Positions 1 to 9,331 of a stretch of DNA of 64,000 nucleotides are shown here, piece by piece. Every line of letters begins with the position of its first letter. Positions within the stretch are counted from its first letter, which is position 1. The stretch is taken from assembly GCA_963971425.1 (NCBI GenBank), contig OZ020524.1:13271845-13335844 (forward strand). Direction: 5' to 3'. The position numbers and the translations under genes were made by a program. This stretch comes from Bryoerythrophyllum caledonicum (lineage: Eukaryota; Streptophyta; Bryopsida; Pottiales; Pottiaceae). The notes under the pieces are model-generated. The model did no database searches and was not told the origin of the DNA. It saw nothing but the letters and a program-made list of their open reading frames with translations.

Positions 1-150
1 TGTACCTCCTAAATCCCTCGAAATCTCTCAATATAAGAAGAAGAACGGCGGTTCCCGAAGGGAATCGGCGTGAATAAAGTGTCTGTTCGTTCCATTGCTA
101 AGACCATGCCCACCGGACAAGGAATTAGCGAATTGGATCTCTCAATATAA
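1..150. repeat. Short block flanked by a 14-bp direct repeat
   Basis: The string ATCTCTCAATATAA occurs exactly at 23-36 and again at 137-150. The block between is GC-richer than the T-rich DNA that follows, and it contains an AATAAA-like string near 73-79. It may be the edge of a mobile element that continues left of the window, or a short insertion with its target duplication. No gene is seen here and the class cannot be settled from this fragment. Confidence 0.25.
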
Positions 151-293
151 TGAATATGGTGTTCATGGGTCTATTATTTTTTGTCTGTTGGTTGAATATT
201 TCGTTTGCAATGTCTTTGGGACTAGTTAGAATGTTATTATTTCGGTCAATGATACAATCTAGAGGTGGGGATTTGGATTTTTTAAAGACTTTC

Positions 294-1690
294 CTATTTA
301 TTTTTTGGGGTTGGTGTCGTATAATTGTCTATATCTGAAATGGTTGTTTTAATGTTGTCTTGAGAGTATTTTGTAGTTATTTTCCGAGCTTGTATATTGG
401 CATTTTTGGCAATAAGTGCAATGACTTTTACCCATGTATCGTGGGGTAGGCCTGTGTGGGGTGGGGCAGGGATTTGGGTATGTTGAAGGTTTAGTATTTC
501 GTTACATATGGGGTGATTTTGCCATTGTGGATTATTTTTTACGATTCTAATAGTTTTCCGTATTATATGATATGTGGCTAGGTGTTGTTTCCAGATTTTT
601 GAGAGTTTGCGGGGTAGATAACCGCCTTGTTGTGATGTTCGGTTCGTCATTTTTGGTATTGGCAGGGCTTTACAAGTTTTTTCTAGAGTGTCGGAAATGT
701 TATTGATGAGTATGTCTAGGGTGTGGCATGTTTCGTGCCATTGTGTTTGAGAGAGTTGGTTATTATTTTCCAGGGTATTTATGAGAGAGTCAATTTGTAT
801 GGAGTTTTTTTCAAAGAACATTGTGTTGAATTTTTTTAAGTTATCTTCTCGGATGGGATTTAGTATTTGTATAGTATCATTGTTTGTGGTTATAGGGGTA
901 CGGTTAACTAGTATGTTGTTTGGGATGTGGAGTTGTATAGGCGAATGATCCGAGTTGAGAATAGTGTCTATGTTTGTGGTAGAGGTGTATTGTGTATTAT
1001 TGTTTGTATTTATATAAAAGCCATCTATTAGGCTCCAGTCACTATAGTTGTATCCGCCTTGTCTGGAGTATTGTGTATCAGTGTTTATGTAAATGAAGTC
1101 TAGATTTTCCGTAAAGTGGCGCCATTGATAGTCTATGGTTTGAGGAGGAGTGTTATGGTTTCCGTTTTGTCGGCCAATTAGAGCTATATCCCTATTGAAG
1201 TCTCCACATAACATGTAGTTGTGATTAGGGTTATTATTTATTTGGGATGTAATATTATTTTGTATGTCTATATTAAATTTGGTATCTTCGGGGTGAGAGG
1301 GCATATATATGTGAAAGATTAACCAAGGTTGTAGTGGTTGATTATCGATTTTAATTATTTGAAGGTAGGGAGATATGTGCATGGGGGTAGGAATTTTTTT
1401 AATGTTGCCCGGGAAAGCGTACTTTTTGTGCATTAGTGTGAGGAGACCACCTCGGCCCGGTGTGTATGGCCTGCGTTGTTGGATGCATCTTGTTAATGCA
1501 TGTGTGTTATTAAAGATAAGTTTATAGTCTTGAAATATGTTTTGTATGTATTTTGTAGATTTTGTGGCCGATATTTTTGTTTCTTGTATAGCTATGATGG
1601 CTAGTCAAGGTTTGTAAACTGGGAAGAGCAGTGTTTAGAGATGAAGCATTCCATGTAATTATGTATGTGTTTTCATTGGTTGAATTGATG
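294..1690 (-). pseudogene. LINE apurinic/apyrimidinic-type endonuclease (EEP fold), broken
   Basis: The order of EEP endonuclease motifs is readable. A TWNASSL start lies near 1,650. AIQETK near 1,590 supplies the metal-binding glutamate. A PGRGGLL strand lies near 1,450, GDFNRDI (substrate-binding Asn) near 1,190, SLIDGFYI near 1,015-1,035, and SDHSPI (catalytic Asp-His) near 935-950. In LINEs this domain nicks target DNA to prime reverse transcription. The continuous frame runs 294 to about 1,612. The N-terminal TWNASSL block lies in another frame, so there is at least one frameshift near 1,610. After the endonuclease the frame continues for about 200 residues as an unrecognised linker rich in Asn and Leu, then stops before any reverse transcriptase motif. 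Strong AT bias may have shaped the amino-acid content. The domain call is solid; the clade is not assigned. Confidence 0.65.
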
Positions 1691-1962
1691 TTTTGGTTTT
1701 GTAGAGGAAGGTAAGGGGACGGGGAGGGTGGGTGGGTGTATTCTGGAATGGGGTCAAAGCATCTTAGTGATTCGTTGATTAGGTTGTTAGGAAGATAAGG
1801 GAATTTTTGTTTTATTGTGTTGTTTGAAGGTGGTGTGGTTTGACTATGTAAGAAGCCGTATAGTTCTTCGTGTATTGAGTTCCCATGTTTTATGATATTT
1901 GGGTTTTCGTCAAGAAATTGTGTATAGGGGTGTGGGGTATGGATATGTCTTTCGGGTGGATT

Positions 1963-2307
1963 TTATAAGTTTGATAGGATATTTAATAAAGTGTTGGACC
2001 ATGTGATTATGTTTGGGTTTAGTAGGTTTAGAATACAATTACATTTGTCTATGTTTGGGTGTATAGTGACTACTAGAGTATATAGTATATGTGTTGATGG
2101 ATGTGTGTCTTTTTGTTGAATATATTGGGCAATATTGGGGTGTGTTGTGTTATATAGTTGATGTAGTATATGTGTGGATTTTAAAAGAGGTGCAAAAGTT
2201 TTAGCAATGTGTATGTATTCCGGTTGTAATTTTATGGTGTTTGGTATGAAGTATATTTTGGCGTTTTTTGTGTGTGTTGGAGGATGCCTTTTTAGTATAT
2301 TAGGCAT
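1963..2307 (-). pseudogene. Unrecognised AT-rich coding fragment upstream of the LINE endonuclease
   Basis: An ATG-started frame of 114 codons on the minus strand, rich in Asn, Ile, His, Thr and Leu, matches the composition of the endonuclease frame downstream. Its position 5' of the endonuclease is where a LINE first open reading frame (nucleic-acid-binding protein) would end. No zinc knuckle, RRM or coiled coil is visible, so this assignment is by position only. It could be a chance frame in low-complexity DNA. Confidence 0.25.
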
Positions 2308-2623
2308 GGGTCCCGGGTTGGTTTCTATATCTCCACTTAGTAGTAACAGGGATTTGTAGTGTAGAGGTTTGATACTTTGTTTTATTGGTTTCTATGTGTA
2401 TTTTGTGTATTTTCTCCTTTGTTTGTTCTTTGTTTTAGTATTTTTATTTATGTACATGTGTATGTTTTTGTTTGTAGGATTTGGATGGAATTTGAAGGTG
2501 TATTTGTTGAAGTATGTGTTGGTTTGTTAAAGGATTGTTAGGTGTTTTGTTGGTATGTTTGGTATATGTTCTGGATTTGGTTAGTTTTTTCTTTTTAGTA
2601 TCAAAGGTATGTTGTAGTCTATG

Positions 2624-2628
2624 TATAC
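2624..2628. repeat. Left target-site duplication TATAC
   Basis: TATAC here is repeated at 6,536-6,540 on the other side of the TCCGGA-rich insertion. The match can be extended to TATACTGT (2,624-2,631 and 6,536-6,543), so the duplication is 5 to 8 bp depending on where the element begins. Confidence 0.55.
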
Positions 2629-4019
2629 TGTTGCAGTTCGTAGAGACAGTATTCCTCCGGAATGCTCCTAATCGTTACTAAGAGCTTCCCAGAGTAACCG
2701 CTCCGGTTTCGTTCCCACAGAGACCTAAATGTCTTCTTCCAATACCCCAGATTACTAATCTTGCCCAAATAATACAATTACAAACTAACTATAATTCTCT
2801 ATCACTTATATTAGGTCCGGATCGGTCCGGATCCGGATGCTATACAATGGTTCCCGGAGTTGAGTTTCCGGAAATCAGGAGGGTGGTTTGATTAGTCTCT
2901 GTTCCTCCTCAGAGAGTCTCCTGGAGTTTTTAAACGAGTGGCCGAAGTCCACTGACCCGGTTTTGTGTAAGTGGCTGGGTTTCCCACTACCCTGTGACTT
3001 AAAGTGGCTAGGTACCCACTGTCCGGATTCTTAGAGTGACCAAACAACACTCTTCCTACTATGCTAACTGGTAATTTGACTGTTGTTGCCGGACTTCGAC
3101 TCTCACGACATCCGGAAGGCCTTCCGGATGCGGTCACACAGAGACTAACCCGGCTACAACGGCATTCTGGGGGGTATGACTGTAACTTTCCGGATCAGAG
3201 ACTCCCGGTTCGCTATGGTTACTTTATTCGGGTACAGGTATCAAGCTTTTTCTTCCTCTCTTAAGGGAGAACTCCGGTATTGACCGGAGATCAGTTTAGC
3301 ACGGTTTCCCGCGCAAACTAGAGATTACCAGGAACACCTCTGCAGTTCATCTCTTCCCCTCCTGGCTACTTCCGGACCCTGGGAACTACCAGGAACACCT
3401 CTGCAATAGTTCTCTCCAGCTCTCCCGGGCGATCTCCTGACACTACCCTCGATAACTTCCCCCTCCGGCAAAACAAGTGAGTTACTCTAGTCCGGAAAAT
3501 TCCTCACACAACCACACCCTCCAGAAAGGATCCGTCACTCACAGGATTCATACGTCCCACAAAAACACAAGGTAGCAAATCTGGTGAGAGAAATGGTAAC
3601 GTATATTTCCGAGTGAGATGAACAAGACGAAGGTTTTTCCCAAAACCTCCTACTAAATACTCTCTGAATTCTCTAAATTCAGATTTCCTTCTACCTATGA
3701 CTATGGAAAATCCGCTAGATCTTATCTAAAAGATCCGAGAAATCCGGAAAAGTCCCAGATCGGATCTCAGATCCTAAAATCTCGGAACAGTTCCTGGACT
3801 CCAGACTTCCTTCTCTAACAAAACCTGGCCATTGATTCCGGTAGCAGCCGGGTGCACTTGGGGCCCTATCGTTAGTCGCTGCTGATCCGGATTCTTATCC
3901 TGAGAAAAAGTGGTTAACAGGAAGAAACTTACAACCTATTTTTACCCTAAGTAGGAGCACCGGGACCCCGATTTCTCCCACTCCGGCGGGAGGGGGAACT
4001 CTCCACCGGAACGCGCGCC
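2629..4019. other. Non-coding flank of the TCCGGA-rich element
   Basis: No credible coding frame is seen in this 1.4 kb. It contains 13 TCCGGA copies, including a tight cluster of three at about 2,816-2,838. A 20-base string beginning AACTACCAGG and a near-copy beginning ATTACCAGG lie about 60 bp apart near 3,325-3,402, which suggests a small tandem duplication. This would be the 3' untranslated side of the minus-strand frames. Confidence 0.4.
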
Positions 4020-5384
4020 TTATCCTTTTGCCTTCTTTGAAGCCGCCGGCGAAAGGTTGGTCTTCCTGTTGGCTGGGCCGGTTGGTGAGGGAACAGCCAC
4101 CCCTGGAGACCGGGCGTCCGGGGGTAGAGGGGGCTCGCCCGGAGATCCTTCCGGAAGCGGAGGTGCTGGGGTGCCTGCCGCGGAAACTGACCCGGTCTCT
4201 TGGACCAAGTCCCTGTAGCTTCCGGACGGACTTCTGGCTCCGGATGCTAACCTTCGTAACACTGACCTTGGAGGAGCTGGAAGGCCGCCCTCTGTCGGAG
4301 GATCTGGAAGCCGCATAGTGGGTGGCGACAGGAGATCCGGAAGTGTCTTCAGGATCTCGCTGGTACTCGGGTTAGGGGGCACGATCCCCTCCGCCGGTGT
4401 CCGTGGCGGAGTATCCAGGGACTCCGGGTTCGCGGAGGTTCCTAGCGCTGGGGTGGTCTTGGGTGGTGGTTCCGGAGTGGCTGTTGTTCGAGTTGTGGTC
4501 AGCGTGCCTTCCGGTCCAGGCGCTGCAGGTTCTTCCGGAAATTCGACGACAATGTTGTCGACTAGCACCTTCATCTGCTCCCAGGTCCTTCCCATCTTGT
4601 CAGCCTGGTCAAGGAGGAACCGGATGATGTTGGCCCGGGTGACCTTCTCCTTCTTCTCCACCAACTCGGTGAAGAGCCGGCTTCGGTTGACCACGTCGAC
4701 AGGTAGGTCCAAGAAGGCCCGGACTTCCAGTAAAGCCGCTGCGGAAGCGTTGGCCTTCTCCTCGGCCAATTTCCGGGCCGTCACCGCCACAGCCGCCTCC
4801 GCTAGGTACTGCTTCATCTTCCTCTCCATCTCGTTACTTGCCTTGTATAGAGAGGCGATCTGAGTGTGCAGCGCCTTCGTGCCCACCTCCCGGCTCCGGA
4901 GTTCCTCCACCCGGTTAATGGCGTCCTCCAGCCGTTCGACGCCCAGACTCCGGAAGATTTGCTCCACGCTGCTGGTGATGATGTAGTTGGTCTCCTTGAG
5001 GAGCCCAACCCTCCAGCCAATGTCGCGGGTGAGCTCATCCATCAGCTTGAGCTGGCCCTTGGAGTCGTCCCGGTCCACCTTTCTCCTCTTCCGGCTGGTC
5101 CCTTCTGAGGGTCCAGACTCGTCTTCTCCGGAGGATGTAGAGGAGCTTCGGATGCCCGGACTCTCCGTCGCAAGTTCCTTCCCCCGAGGTCTCTTTGGGA
5201 CCTTCCGGCCCTCCGGAGTGCTGGTGGTGGCTGCTTTCGGCGCTGGCTCCCCCTCTCTGGATTCTTCCTCTTCAGACTCGTCCCCTCCGTACTTCTGGAA
5301 GTTGAGGACGATATCGTACTTCTGGACCTCCGCCGTAGTGAGTTGCTGGTGGTGCGCATAGAGGTGCACCACATAGGAGGCCAA
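4020..5384 (-). CDS. Coiled-coil, proline-rich element protein (second part)
   Basis: An uninterrupted frame of about 450 codons whose upstream limit is not an ATG. The first 120 residues are acidic and serine-rich with a basic patch (SRKRRKVDRD), a likely nuclear-localisation signal. Residues of about 110-280 are helical and heptad-like (AINRVEELRSREVG; ARKLAEEKANASAAALLEVR), predicting a coiled coil. The last 170 residues are Pro/Ser/Thr-rich and look disordered. I do not recognise the family. Its layout would suit a structural or DNA-binding protein of a mobile element, but that is inference. TCCGGA occurs in the coding DNA in more than one codon phase (as Ser-Gly and as Pro-Glu), so the motif is not kept for protein reasons. 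It lies 13 nt downstream of the first part in the same frame register. Confidence 0.5.
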   Translation of the reverse strand: MASYVVHLYAHHQQLTTAEVQKYDIVLNFQKYGGDESEEEESREGEPAPKAATTSTPEGRKVPKRPRGKELATESPGIRSSSTSSGEDESGPSEGTSRKRRKVDRDDSKGQLKLMDELTRDIGWRVGLLKETNYIITSSVEQIFRSLGVERLEDAINRVEELRSREVGTKALHTQIASLYKASNEMERKMKQYLAEAAVAVTARKLAEEKANASAAALLEVRAFLDLPVDVVNRSRLFTELVEKKEKVTRANIIRFLLDQADKMGRTWEQMKVLVDNIVVEFPEEPAAPGPEGTLTTTRTTATPEPPPKTTPALGTSANPESLDTPPRTPAEGIVPPNPSTSEILKTLPDLLSPPTMRLPDPPTEGGLPAPPRSVLRRLASGARSPSGSYRDLVQETGSVSAAGTPAPPLPEGSPGEPPLPPDARSPGVAVPSPTGPANRKTNLSPAASKKAKG

Positions 5385-5396
5385 GGGTGTTGCTGT

Positions 5397-6008
5397 CTAC
5401 TTCACCCTCTGAAGGTTGGCTACTAGACGGTTGATCATGTCCGTCATAAGCGTTCCCCAATCCACTACTATCTTCTTCCGGAGCGCCCCGAGGAAGGTGC
5501 AGGCCCACTTCGCCACCACCCGCTTCGGCTTTTCCGGATGGAAAATAGGGTTTAAAAACCCTAGCACGAACTGGGCGTCCAGATGCCGAAGGTCCTGCAT
5601 GTTGTAGCCGTCCTTTGGGTCAGCCGGACTCGCAAATTCGTCCACCAGGAATTCGTCTCGCCGTTCCACCACTTTGGTGCGTCCGCCCCGGAAGTCGTAC
5701 GCCTGGGACCATTCCGGAACTCCCCAGTTTTCCGGATGGGCTCTCAGTAACCCCTGGTACTTCTTGTCCGGAGCGCCGATAAGCTCCTGGACGTAGATCT
5801 CCTCCCGCATACCCCAGGGGACTTCGAGCAAACCCTCGCACCCCATAGTCTTCAGGCTAGACTTCAGGAGGTTAAATTCGTCCAGGTCTTCGGGGATGTC
5901 TGGAAGGACTCGGGCCAAAGGGGGAAGTCCCGCGGCCGGCTCTTCGTCTCTTTTGCCGCGCCCGTCTCTATCCGTCCTCTTCTTCTTAGCCATCGGTACA
6001 GTCTTCAT
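5397..6008 (-). CDS. Unrecognised element protein (first part)
   Basis: ATG-started frame of 203 codons. It begins with a basic segment (MAKKKRTDRDGRGKRD), then a compact, hydrophobic/charged domain of about 170 residues with conserved-looking aromatic and glycine positions (GVPEWSQAYDFRGGR, FVLGFLNPIFHPEKPKRVVAKW). The amino-acid texture is that of a folded protein rather than chance. It resembles no transposase, integrase, capsid or protease that I know. It lies directly upstream of the coiled-coil frame in the same register, and both are probably expressed from a promoter within about 6,009-6,535. That leader contains AG-rich tracts and few TCCGGA-like sites. Confidence 0.5.
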   Translation of the reverse strand: MKTVPMAKKKRTDRDGRGKRDEEPAAGLPPLARVLPDIPEDLDEFNLLKSSLKTMGCEGLLEVPWGMREEIYVQELIGAPDKKYQGLLRAHPENWGVPEWSQAYDFRGGRTKVVERRDEFLVDEFASPADPKDGYNMQDLRHLDAQFVLGFLNPIFHPEKPKRVVAKWACTFLGALRKKIVVDWGTLMTDMINRLVANLQRVK

Positions 6009-6535
6009 GAGGGCCTCCTAAATCCTCACCGCCTCTCAAGGTAGTCCCTGCACGCACCGTCCTCACAAAAGCACTCCCTAACGGACGCACGTCCGTTCTA
6101 ACCGTCTAAGCTTCAAACCCTAACGGCCAGAGTTTTGGAACCGGGAGCGAGGAAGTGAAAGAGGGAGAGGAAGAAAGCCTGAAGACGAAAACCCTGCACG
6201 CGACGAAGGAATGGAGAAGAAAAGAGTTCTCCCCCCGAATCGCAGCCTTCAGTATTCCGGCAGTTAGTACAGAGTCATGATGACAGTTGATGGCGACAGT
6301 TCCGGCTGACGGTTCCGAATAACTGTCCGCCCCGGAAAACCGGTAACTGCTCCGGCTCCGATTTTAACAGATTTTGGCTTAATTAGGGTTCGCAACCTGA
6401 TCCATCCGTCATTATTCTTTCCTGACGACTATAGGATGAATTCTAGTGGAAACTATCATAACTACTTAACTAATTTTTTTGTTTTAACCGGATTTAAAGT
6501 TAACTTCCGGCAACATGTGGAAACGGAGTCCCACA

Positions 6536-6540
6536 TATAC
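6536..6540. repeat. Right target-site duplication TATAC
   Basis: Matches 2,624-2,628 exactly and may extend to TATACTGT. AT-rich LINE-like sequence resumes immediately after it. Confidence 0.55.
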
Positions 6541-7260
6541 TGTGGCCGTTTCATGTGTTTTGCATTTTTGGTGTTTTGGATTTAATGTGTTTTTTATGTT
6601 TGCACATAAAGGTGTATCGTTGTTGGGTGGTAGTTTTTTTAGTATGTATTTGGTGGTAGAGAAGTTGGTTTTGGGATATTTGTTGGGATGTTTGTACATG
6701 GTTTTTATTTGTTGGTTTAGGGTGGTCAGTATAAGAGTATGTTTTTTAAATATATTGGTAACTTGGTTGTTTGTTTTGAGTGTTGGTTTAGAGTAGAGAG
6801 TCTAGTTTTGAGATTCTTTGTTGTTATTTTCCTTATATTAATTCTTTTTGTTATTATTATTGTGATTATATTAATCTTTTTTATTTATTTATTTTGCTCC
6901 TGATTTCTTTTAGTTCAAGATTGTTTTTGGTTTTTTGTTTTTTAATTTTTTTTTTATTCTTTTAGTTAAAGTCCTCATGTTTTTATTTATTTTATTTGGA
7001 TTTTTCTTTGTTAATGTTTTTTTGTGCTTGTTTTTGTATTTATTTTTATTTTTATGATGGGTTTTGTTTTTGTTTTTATTTTTATTTTTGTTATTATTAT
7101 TATTATTATTATTATTTATTTCTGTTATAATAATATTACTATAAATTTGTATATTTATTCTGAAGAGCATGGGTTGTTTTTGGTTTTTTGTTTTATATTA
7201 TTAATATGTATTAGAAATGTCGCGTTGTTGGTCATAATTAGTTTGACATGTCCATGGGAT
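6541..7260 (-). other. 5' arm of the interrupted LINE-like element; low-complexity tract
   Basis: T-rich DNA resembling 151-2,628 in composition. A short minus-strand frame (to about 6,699) with Cys-Cys-His spacing (CANIKNTLNPKHQKC) ends at the insertion junction. At 6,800-7,140 there is simple sequence of TTTTTGT and TTA type (including a run of about eight TTA/ATT units at 7,090-7,120), which on the minus strand reads as Asn/Lys runs and is not a real gene. No other feature is seen. Confidence 0.35.
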
Positions 7261-7276
7261 TTTCGATGACTTTTAG

Positions 7277-8080
7277 CTATCTTCGGCAGGCCTCTTCTTC
7301 TGCATCCATAATTGTTTGAATGAAGTTTGCTCTCAAGCTCTTCATTTCTCCTCTAAGTGTCCTCGTCATTGCTGCTTGTACCGTGTCTACATATAGCCGT
7401 GTTTCTTGTACGATCTCACTTTTCATGATGTTCATCTCTTTGCGGATCTCCTCAATGGTGCTAGTTGATCCCTTGTTGACTGCCACTTCTACTACTATAC
7501 TGAGGTCCTCCTCATTAAGACCTTTCTTTGGACCATTCTCCATGGCGACTACCGCATTTGCCACTACGGAATTCATATCATTAAACCCTAGTTTCACCAG
7601 GGCTTCTTGAGAAGGGGCATTACTCTCATCTAGACTTTTTGGGTGGGCAATGAATTCAACATACTTTCCAAAGATTTTGGCATTTGTTCTCACATGTTTT
7701 TTATACACCGCCGCATTCAAGCATTTAACATTGCAAACACTTACATGTTTACCTTTCTCAAGCTTGAAATAAGTCCCCACAACATTTCCCTTGCCAAGTA
7801 TTGCTTTAATCCCTTCTTCAAGCATTTCCATATTCTTGGTTTTGTTAAGGTTCTTTGCAATTAGAATCAAAGCATTCTTTTTTGCAATTTCATCTTCCCC
7901 CAATTTTCCTTTGCTTGCAAAACTTGGCTCAAATATTTCATTCAAGAATGCCACTTTGTGAACCATGACTTTCTGAGCCTGATCTGGTGATGGTGTTTTC
8001 ACCCAAGCAAAATCATGTTTTCTCTTCTTTTGAACATTGGTTAGTTCGAAGTCAGACCCTCTAGCAAAGCTATCGGCCAC
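7277..8080 (-). pseudogene. Unrecognised coding region with an RRM-like texture (C-terminal part)
   Basis: A 267-codon frame on the minus strand with normal codon texture. Charged N-terminal residues (KKRKHDFAWVKTP) are followed by an alternating strand/helix segment (GKHVSVCNVKCLNAAVYKKH, then FGKYVEFIAHPKSLD and a conserved-looking LGF) and an amphipathic C-terminal helix with a heptad pattern (EEIRKEMNIMKSEIVQETRL). This order, nucleic-acid-binding-like domain then coiled coil, would fit the first protein of a LINE-like element, but I cannot name a family. Related coding sequence continues upstream to 9,331. The T-rich LINE-like DNA begins just downstream, so the two could be parts of one element; composition argues against it. 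Confidence 0.4.
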
Positions 8081-8089
8081 AATTTGATG

Positions 8090-9331
8090 ATGGAGGGTAA
8101 AACCATTCTTTCTCCACTAGGTTCTCACCCGTAATTTTGACGGAGAGAAGGTTCGCAAGGGCTAGGGAATCGTATGATTTACATACTTTTCCCAAGTGGG
8201 AGATCCCTTCATCCAATTTTAGAATGAAGGGTCTTAGCCCTTGCAAAAGTTATTTTCCATCAATTTCTGGGTGTTTGAGGTGGACTTTAATACTACCACT
8301 CCAATTAGTGCTTTTGTGGTAGCACATGATAGCAATCGGTTTTCCCAACACATTCCCTGTAGGGATGTTCATTTTACTTAGTCTTTCTACAACCATCTCA
8401 TGAATGCTATCCCTAGACAGTATTTGGTCACCAATCTGGAAGTAGATCGAGATGTGGTAGTCAGGGCAAAACTACTCTCATCAACCTCAACTTCACTTGG
8501 AAGTTGGGTTAAGTTGAAATGATTTCCCATTTTTCCATCGGGTCTTACTGAAGGCCACTCTTCTTAGAGTACATATGGGAATGAGGGTATTGCTAAAAGA
8601 CATTGTTTTGCCTCTTCTTTGGTCAATCCACGTTTGATCAATTCTTCTGTTGGAAAAAGAGGTACTCTAGGCATGCCAGAATCTAATGCAATAGTGTTCA
8701 TAGACTTGAAACCTAGCCAATATTTCAGTTTAGACAAGCTAGTTGCCTTCACTTTTTTGTGGATTGGCATGTTTCCAATTTCAATATGACTGTGTTTTGA
8801 AGAGGGACTCCCTCCAACGTGGACCTCAACCAAGTCAATCATTTCTACAGCCTTTGATGATGAGGGAATATCTTGTGAGCACAACATATTGAGCCAAAGA
8901 GAGAACCAAATAGGACAGTAGTGTTTCAAGGACGTTACTAACGTTTTACGAGGTTGGAGCTTGACTTCTTCCCACAACTTACTTTGTGGGCTTGTTGAAG
9001 ACAAGACATCCACATAAAATGTTAACAAGATTCTAGGACTTTTAATTATGCAAATAGACCAAGCCACACAACCGCTGTGAGATGTGCCCTTTAAATCAGG
9101 GTCGCACCTCAAGTAATCTATGTTTATACAAAAGAAATTGTGTTTACAAATTGGGCAGTCTTCATAATAGACTGATGAGTGGGAAGGGAAGAAGGTGTAA
9201 CGTACTAATGCGTTTGGTGGTTCGTAAGAACCTGTAACGTTGAAATGTTGTTGTGGACGTGGGGCAATAGCCTGTCGGCTCCAGGGTCGTCCTTCTGTGC
9301 GTGCGACTTGGGCGAGGGCTCCTATTGCCAC
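8090..9331 (-). pseudogene. Unrecognised coding region, upstream part, decayed
   Basis: A 255-codon frame (8,564-9,331) whose first codon is not ATG, followed by further coding-like sequence down to about 8,100 in other frames. Visible features are a Cys-rich patch (YEDCPICKHNFFCINIDYLRC) that could bind a metal, a hydrophobic block (CPIWFSLWLNMLCSQ), and near 8,290 a strand-like segment (GSIKVHLKHPEIDGK). The several frames show that it is broken. It precedes the 7,277-8,080 frame in the same direction, and I infer one decayed gene or element. Function unknown. Confidence 0.35.

Larger units (their letters stand above)
2629..6535. mobile_element. TCCGGA-saturated insertion of unassigned class
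   Basis: This 3.9 kb block has a GC-rich composition quite unlike the AT-rich DNA on both sides. It begins TGTTGCAG and ends GTCCCACA. With TATAC on both flanks, this gives TG...CA ends and a 5-bp duplication, as in LTR-type integration. However, I compared the first and last 0.5 kb and saw no long terminal direct repeat. The two ends are weakly inverted (about 7 of 11 bases). It holds about 28 exact TCCGGA hexamers between 2,655 and 5,770, where about one is expected by chance. Two minus-strand frames (5,397-6,008 and 4,020-5,384) fill the middle. No transposase, integrase, reverse transcriptase or recombinase is visible, so it is probably non-autonomous or a new family. The coding part shows about one break. 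Confidence 0.55.
151..7260 (-). mobile_element. AT-rich LINE-like element, interrupted by another insertion
   Basis: The plus strand is strongly T- and G-rich and carries minus-strand coding pieces rich in Asn, Thr, Ile, Lys and Pro. One piece is an endonuclease of the LINE type (294 to about 1,690). The same composition resumes at 6,541-7,260 after the TCCGGA-rich insertion, and a 5-8 bp duplication marks the join, so the two arms were once continuous. Read on the minus strand, the order is 5' arm (7,260 to 6,541), then 2,628 down to the endonuclease, so a reverse transcriptase would be expected left of position 1, outside the window. The outer limits are not resolved: no poly-A tail or target duplication is visible, and the right limit near 7,260 is set only by the change of composition. 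Confidence 0.5.

Noticed and set aside
2629-6535. LTRs at the ends of the TCCGGA-rich element
   Set aside because: TG...CA ends and a 5-bp duplication suggested them, but comparing the first and last 0.5 kb gave no direct repeat.
6910-7170. 86-codon Asn/Lys-rich frame
   Set aside because: A translation of TTA and TTTTTGT simple sequence.
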